From Mucilaginibacter gotjawali (lineage in GTDB: Bacteria; Bacteroidota; Bacteroidia; Sphingobacteriales; Sphingobacteriaceae): DNA of 64,000 nt. The notes beneath the pieces are model-generated. The model ran no database searches. It was given only the letters and a program-made list of their open reading frames with translations, and was not told where the DNA came from. The translations under genes and the position numbers were made by a program. Below, in pieces: positions 61,618 through 64,000 of the stretch. Each line of letters starts with the position of its first letter. Positions within the stretch are counted from its first letter, which is position 1. The DNA lies in assembly GCF_002355435.1 (NCBI RefSeq), contig NZ_AP017313.1, positions 2,108,001 through 2,172,000 of the forward strand. Reading direction: 5' to 3'.

Positions 61618-62586
61618 ATGAATAACCGGTTTTTAAACTTTATCCTGGCTTTACTATTGTTAACTTGTTTAAGTTATAAAGCCAGCGCACAAAACATACA
61701 GGCGGAGGCTAAATTACAGCAATACACCATCAGGATAGGCGACCAAACCAAATTATTCCTGAGTGTACACCAGCCCGCTAAAGAACATGTAAATTTTCCG
61801 AAGCTTACTGATACTGTAACCGGTAAAATACAGGTGGTAAGTGCCAATAAGCCGGATACCACTTATGACCAGAACGATCATAGCTCATTAACCGTAACGC
61901 AAAGTTATACCATTACCTGTTTTGATGCCGGAACCTATACGATACCATCTTTTTCAATCAGAACAGCAGGCGGCGTTATAAAAACGAATGAATTAACACT
62001 GCAGGTGGAAACCGTTAAAGTAGATACCACCAAAGCTATTTATGATATTAAACAGCCCATAACCGTTAGCTATACTTTTGTAGACTGGCTAAAGGATAAT
62101 TGGTATTGGATTGTTTTTCCTTTGCTTGTTGTTGGGTTAATTATAGGCCTGATATGGTATTTGCGCAGCAGGCCAAAAGCCGAACCGGTGGTACAAATAT
62201 CCAAACCGGTTGTGCCTCCGCATGTAACTGCATTAAACCAGTTAAACCAGCTGAAAGATAAAAAGCTATGGCAGCAGGAAGAAGTAAAACAGTATTATAT
62301 CGAACTAAGTGATATCATCCGCGAATATCTTGAGAAAAGATATGCCATTAAAACACATGAAAAAACGACCGACGAAATTTTTGACAGTTTAAAGCGCATC
62401 ATTATAACAGATACAAACAGGAGTAAGTTAAAACATATACTGGTGCTGGCCGACCTGGTGAAGTTTGCCAAAGAAAAGCCATTGCCGGCAGAAAATGAGC
62501 AAAGTATAGAAATTGCTGTTGATTTTGTTGTTGCCACAAAGCAACAGGAACGGCCTGCAACGGAAGGAGGCAATCAGTATGTTTAG
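61618..62586 (+). CDS. BatD-like membrane protein of the Bat operon
   Basis: From ATG 61618 the product has 322 residues: a signal peptide (ending YKASAQ), a periplasmic beta domain (about 25-150) with a BatD/oxygen-tolerance-like pattern, a membrane helix (WYWIVFPLLVVGLIIGLIWYL, about 162-182) and a cytoplasmic helical domain with IREYLEKRYAIKTHEKTTDEI. A GTG at 61609 overlapping the DUF58 stop is the alternative start. It is cotranscribed with DUF58 and batA, overlapping batA by 8 bp. Confidence 0.78.
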   Translation: MNNRFLNFILALLLLTCLSYKASAQNIQAEAKLQQYTIRIGDQTKLFLSVHQPAKEHVNFPKLTDTVTGKIQVVSANKPDTTYDQNDHSSLTVTQSYTITCFDAGTYTIPSFSIRTAGGVIKTNELTLQVETVKVDTTKAIYDIKQPITVSYTFVDWLKDNWYWIVFPLLVVGLIIGLIWYLRSRPKAEPVVQISKPVVPPHVTALNQLNQLKDKKLWQQEEVKQYYIELSDIIREYLEKRYAIKTHEKTTDEIFDSLKRIIITDTNRSKLKHILVLADLVKFAKEKPLPAENEQSIEIAVDFVVATKQQERPATEGGNQYV

Positions 62587-63577
62587 CGGAATTGAATTTG
62601 CGCATCCGGGTTTTTTCTGGCTTTTAATCATCATTCCCGGCATGATTGGCTGGTATATTTGGCGGGAGAACAAATTATATGGCAGTTTAAGTGTTTCAGC
62701 AGTAAAGGCATTTGCAATACCGGTAAAAAACAGCCTACCAAAGTTTCGCCATGCGGGTGTCGTATTACGGTTGCTGGCGGTAGGCGCGCTGATACTTGCA
62801 TTAGCAAGGCCGCAATCCTCATTAAGCTGGCAAAATTCCACCACCGAGGGGATTGATATCATGATCGCTTCGGATATTTCGGGGAGTATGCTTGCCGAAG
62901 ATTTCCAGCCTAACCGGTTGGAAGCGGGAAAGAATATCGCGATTGATTTTATCAAAAACCGCCCCGACGACCGTATCGGCCTGGTTATTTTTAGCGGAGA
63001 GAGCTTTACGCAGTGCCCTTTAACCATAGATCATGATGTTTTAGTAAATCTATATGCTGATGTTAAATATGGAATGATAGATGATGGTACAGCGATAGGC
63101 ATGGGGCTGGCCACAGCTGTAAACCGCCTGAAAGAAAGTGAGGCTAAAAGCAAAGTGGTTATTCTGCTAACCGATGGTTCAAATAACATGGGCTCTATCC
63201 CCCCGCTTACCGCTGCCGAAATAGCAAAGGATTTTGGCATAAGGGTTTATACGGTGGGTATCGGCACCCACGGCTTTGCACCTTACCCGGTACAAACACA
63301 GTTTGGGGTGCAATACCAACGGATACCGGTTGACGTGGATGAAGGTACACTCACGAAGATCGCCAATATTACCGGAGGTAAATATTTCAGGGCCACAGAC
63401 AATCAAACGCTAAAAAACATTTACGAACAGATAGACAGAATGGAAAAGGCAAAAATTGATGTTACCCAATTTCATAAAAAGACTGAATTGTTTTTGCCCT
63501 TTGCACTGATCGCGTTGTTTTTGCTGTCGCTGGAGTTTATTTTGAAAAATACATGGCTGAGGGGGGCTTTAACATAG
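62579..63577 (+). CDS. batA: BatA: membrane-anchored VWA-domain protein
   Basis: From ATG 62579 the product has 332 residues. It has two N-terminal helices (HPGFFWLLIIIPGMIGWYI and VVLRLLAVGALILALA), then a VWA domain with MIDAS motif DISGS (IMIASDISGSMLAED) and LLTDGSNNMG, then a C-terminal helix. A longer frame from 62513 would lie wholly inside the previous gene and is not chosen. BatA is thought to act with MoxR and BatB in stress or oxygen tolerance in Bacteroidota. Confidence 0.9.
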   Translation: MFSGIEFAHPGFFWLLIIIPGMIGWYIWRENKLYGSLSVSAVKAFAIPVKNSLPKFRHAGVVLRLLAVGALILALARPQSSLSWQNSTTEGIDIMIASDISGSMLAEDFQPNRLEAGKNIAIDFIKNRPDDRIGLVIFSGESFTQCPLTIDHDVLVNLYADVKYGMIDDGTAIGMGLATAVNRLKESEAKSKVVILLTDGSNNMGSIPPLTAAEIAKDFGIRVYTVGIGTHGFAPYPVQTQFGVQYQRIPVDVDEGTLTKIANITGGKYFRATDNQTLKNIYEQIDRMEKAKIDVTQFHKKTELFLPFALIALFLLSLEFILKNTWLRGALT

Positions 63578-63578
63578 T

Positions 63579-64000
63579 ATGCTAAAATTTGCCAACCCGG
63601 AATTTTTATGGGGATTGTTGATCGTCCCTTTATTTGTATTGCTTTTTCTTGCGGTAACCCGGTGGAAAAAAAAGGCCGTTGGTGCATTGGGTGATAAAAA
63701 AGTGGTGGAGATGATGATTCCGCAGGTGTCTTTTTCGCGGCCATGGCTAAAATTTATTTTATTTATAGCAGCCTGGTCAATGCTGATCGTCGGAGCTGCT
63801 GATCCGCAAATCGGATCGAAAATGGAGGAGGAAAAAAAGAAGGGCGCCGACCTGATGATTCTGCTCGATGTTTCAAATAGTATGCTTTCGCAGGATATGG
63901 CCCCCAACCGGCTGGAAAATGCCAAAAGAGCTATTGCGCAACTGATCGACAACTTACATAATGATCGAATTGGCATCGTTGTTTTTGCCGGAGAGGCTTA
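63579..64000 (+). CDS. batB: BatB: VWA-domain protein, N-terminal part
   Basis: The frame opens with ATG 63579, one base after the batA stop, and runs off the window. The visible 140 residues show two membrane helices (FLWGLLIVPLFVLLFLAV and FILFIAAWSMLIVGA) and the MIDAS motif DVSNSM in ILLDVSNSMLSQDMAPNRLENA. The order and resemblance to BatA identify it as BatB. Confidence 0.9.
   Translation, partial: MLKFANPEFLWGLLIVPLFVLLFLAVTRWKKKAVGALGDKKVVEMMIPQVSFSRPWLKFILFIAAWSMLIVGAADPQIGSKMEEEKKKGADLMILLDVSNSMLSQDMAPNRLENAKRAIAQLIDNLHNDRIGIVVFAGEA

Noticed and set aside
1..64000. tRNA, rRNA, insertion sequences or replication origin
   Set aside because: No cloverleaf-like sequence, rRNA segment, transposase or DnaA-box cluster was noticed on reading; a covariance-model search would be needed to exclude short RNAs.

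Overview
The window looks like the chromosome of a Bacteroidota member of the Sphingobacteriia, most like Mucilaginibacter or Pedobacter. This rests on family-level recognition: a SusD-type outer-membrane protein, secreted proteins ending in a gliding-motility / type IX secretion (type B) C-terminal domain, a fused CcoN-CcoO oxidase subunit, a Bat (aerotolerance) operon, promoters resembling the Bacteroidota TAnnTTTG -7 element, and no obvious Shine-Dalgarno sequences. No rRNA, tRNA, CRISPR array, insertion sequence or prophage was seen.

Layout. (1) 1-12.0 kb: the end of a SusD gene, two paralogous FG-GAP/ASPIC-UnbV lipoproteins, a GH65-like glycosidase and a vanadium-haloperoxidase-like PAP2 lipoprotein, with one anchored effector-binding-domain protein on the other strand. 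This resembles a polysaccharide/secreted-enzyme locus. (2) 12.3-40.3 kb: a microaerobic respiration island. It carries two P2-type ATPases, an AI-2E family transporter, hemA, two tandem-domain universal stress proteins, a conserved-looking unknown protein of 592 residues, ccoI-ccoS, ccoNO-ccoQ-ccoP-ccoG-ccoH-safE, a small membrane protein, a separate PAS kinase/receiver pair, hemN with a D-lactate-type dehydrogenase, and a FixL-like haem-PAS kinase next to a receiver-Crp/Fnr fusion. (3) 40.3-59.3 kb: a DUF4342 protein, a metallophosphoesterase, an operon of a tail-collar protein, a signal-less periplasmic-binding-protein-like protein and a 1364-residue repeat protein, a LuxR-type two-component pair, a 2473-residue repeat protein, and a possible 26-residue membrane microprotein. 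(4) 59.5-64 kb: moxR, DUF58, BatD-like, batA and the start of batB.

The main result is the oxygen-response circuit. The kinase at 38945-40141 keeps all four FixL haem-pocket residues at the exact spacing of Bradyrhizobium FixL. Its partner joins a FixJ-like receiver to a FixK/Fnr-like cNMP-binding and helix-turn-helix module in one chain, so three rhizobial proteins become two. Ten palindromes of the form TGAY-N4-RTCA lie in the gaps or gene ends between 12.3 and 40.3 kb. At eight of them a -7-like element ends exactly 58.5 bp from the box centre, in front of nine genes or operons: a P-type ATPase, AI-2E transporter, hemA, the 592-residue unknown, ccoI, ccoN, the 114-residue membrane protein, ldhA-hemN and fixL itself. 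The proposed model is that low oxygen activates the kinase, which phosphorylates the receiver-Crp protein. That protein then acts from about -62 to switch on the high-affinity oxidase and its copper and haem supply, ion pumps, stress proteins and fermentative lactate metabolism. All spacings were counted by hand from the sequence.
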